A DNA stretch of 23,711 bases, from positions 1 to 23,711 of the forward strand of contig JBGVRT010000103.1 of the NCBI GenBank assembly GCA_045128735.1, in the 5' to 3' direction. Source of the DNA: RGIG8775 sp045128735 (GTDB lineage Bacteria > Bacillota > Clostridia > Oscillospirales > CAG-272). The notes under the pieces are model-generated. The model did no database searches. It was given only the letters and a program-made list of their open reading frames with translations, and was not told the origin of the DNA. The position numbers and the translations under genes are program-made. Of this stretch, positions 22,692-23,711 are shown in pieces; positions within the stretch are counted from its first letter, which is position 1; each line of letters opens with the position of its first letter.

Positions 22692-23393
22692 TTGAGTTTT
22701 CTTGCAAATGCAAGCTGGAACAGTTTTTTTAGTAATTTACTTGAAGGCATAAAGAATTTCTTTTCCCCCGACCTTTCGGGCTATGAGAATTTCAGCATGG
22801 GCAGCGATAGCATGGTGAATATTCACGTTATCGTGTTTGGCGTGTTCATCGGAGTGATGATTGCCGCGGGTTACAGTATTTATCTTAAGAAAATACTCGG
22901 CGCGTTTGTCCGCAAGCTGATTTCTCTTGATGCGTTTTCTGCCGAGAATTCCAAAAGCCTTACAGAGCTTGGGATGGAAAAAAATCTGCCCGTGAAATTG
23001 GGATTGAGGGGCTATACTCTTGGCAGAGTGGTAAACAGCGTTGAAAAGGACGAATTTATCGCTTCAACAAACAAAGCTCGAAAGATTTATGAGGAGAATT
23101 GCAAAAAGGCGGCAAAGGAAGGCAAAAGGCTTCCGCCTTTCCCCGAGCCGAGCTTTAAGAAAAAAGTGGGCGACTGCAGGTATTACATAGCCGAAAAGAA
23201 CCGCTACACCGCCGAAATGCGTTTTAACGACAACGGAAGCGGTTACGGAACATTTTTCTTTGTGCTTCTTATTGCAATTATCTGCGTTGTAATAGTATAC
23301 GCGTTACTTCCCGATCTGATGAAGCTGGTTGACACGGTTTTGGCTGACTTCACAGTGAAAGGGAACACCTATATTCCCGTAGGGGTTGATTGA
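22692..23393 (+). CDS. Unrecognised two-helix membrane protein
   Basis: 233 residues. Two hydrophobic helices (about 43-65 and 187-206) enclose a basic central region of about 120 residues with L-G-L-R-G-Y-T-L-G-R, a K/E-rich stretch and P-P-F-P-E-P-S-F-K-K-K; a short tail follows the second helix. By the positive-inside rule the middle is probably cytoplasmic. There is no cleavable signal peptide and no motif I recognise. It starts with TTG, supported by GAGGAGG seven bases upstream. It sits downstream of serS and is followed by a strong terminator. Confidence 0.75.
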   Translation: MSFLANASWNSFFSNLLEGIKNFFSPDLSGYENFSMGSDSMVNIHVIVFGVFIGVMIAAGYSIYLKKILGAFVRKLISLDAFSAENSKSLTELGMEKNLPVKLGLRGYTLGRVVNSVEKDEFIASTNKARKIYEENCKKAAKEGKRLPPFPEPSFKKKVGDCRYYIAEKNRYTAEMRFNDNGSGYGTFFFVLLIAIICVVIVYALLPDLMKLVDTVLADFTVKGNTYIPVGVD

Positions 23394-23400
23394 ACGATTA

Positions 23401-23436
23401 AAAGGAGCTGTTTCAAGAGAACAGCTCCTTTATTGT
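23401..23436 (+). terminator. Terminator after the membrane-protein gene
   Basis: A perfect 12-bp stem, AAAGGAGCTGTT (23401-23412) with AACAGCTCCTTT (23420-23431), seven-base loop, then ATTGTTTTG. It begins seven bases past the stop. Confidence 0.85.
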
Positions 23437-23443
23437 TTTGATG

Positions 23444-23631
23444 CCGATAAATTATTGTTTAGCGGTATGTTCGCACCGCAGCCCGTTCCTTTGCCCCCCT
23501 TGTCAAAGGGGGGGCGGACCACGATAGTGGTGGGGGGATTCAATAATTTGAAATGTCATCCGACGCATATAGACGCATATATTTATTGGATTTATCTGTT
23601 ATGAATCCCTCCCCCAACTTCGTTGGTCCCC
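23444..23631. repeat. Broken copy of the fold-back element (E2)
   Basis: It begins with a 17-bp block (23444-23460) that is the exact reverse complement of 163-179, then the end module TATGTTCGCAC (23466) and the same left arm as E1 (CCTTTGCC, CCCCCCTT-GTCA hairpin, CCAC-GATA-GTGG, GGGGATTC). After an unrelated 60-bp centre, the right arm starts GAATCCCTCC with a CCAAC-TTC-GTTGG hairpin but stops at about 23631 where E1 continues. Confidence 0.7.
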
Positions 23632-23711
23632 GGCAGATTGTCAAGCAAGTGCAACACCCAAAAATGCTTCAAAAGGTGAAAGCCACCCCAAGCATTTTTT
23701 AGGTCTCAAGT
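23632..23711. other. Foreign junction and hairpin at the right edge
   Basis: At 23632 the E2 arm gives way to GGCAGATTGTCAAGC...GTGCAAC, which could be the tip of an insertion sequence (possibly IS30-like) whose body lies outside. A hairpin AAAAATGCTT (23660-23669) with AAGCATTTTT (23690-23699), with inner GGTG/CACC pairs and a T-run, follows; it looks like a rightward terminator. The identity of the element cannot be settled from 80 bp. Confidence 0.35.

Overview
The window is the chromosomal replication-origin neighbourhood of a low-to-mid GC Bacillota, most likely class Clostridia. This rests on the dnaA-dnaN-recF-remB-gyrB-gyrA block, a Noc-type ParB paralogue beside parA/parB, RemB (DUF370), TTG starts with strong Shine-Dalgarno sites, and parS palindromes. 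Genus cannot be fixed from the sequence alone.

Layout. Left of about 11.5 kb everything reads leftward: dnaA, dnaN, a 54-residue membrane protein, recF, remB, gyrB, gyrA and a degenerate alpha/beta-hydrolase. Right of about 12.1 kb almost everything reads rightward: a copper P-type ATPase, a multidomain DEDDh exonuclease, thiI, rsmG, noc, parA, parB, serS and an unrecognised membrane protein. A small DUF378 protein is the only leftward gene on that side. The divergence near 11.5-12.1 kb fits forks leaving from the dnaA region. The usual rpmH-rnpA-yidC-jag-mnmE-mnmG stretch is absent between dnaA and rsmG, and so is the small S4-domain gene usually found between dnaN and recF.

Chromosome maintenance. 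DnaA (initiation), DnaN (clamp), RecF (gap repair), gyrase, ParA/ParB with seven parS-like sites (segregation) and Noc (nucleoid occlusion) lie together. DnaA-box-like 9-mers cluster in two places: the gyrA-gyrB gap (eight, including the only perfect box) and the dnaN-dnaA gap (five weaker ones). DnaA's recognition helix differs at two base-contacting positions.

The intergenic gaps hold the most unusual content: a mosaic set of hairpin-rich repeats built from shared modules. A short end block (consensus TATGTTMGCAC) occurs about ten times and caps otherwise different bodies. Several hairpins keep their loop while both stem arms change together, so pairing has been maintained. One composite element occurs twice in opposite orientation with a 112-bp identical core, each copy directly beside a DnaA-box cluster. 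A separate complete 238-bp fold-back element lies upstream of dnaA, with a broken copy at the right edge.
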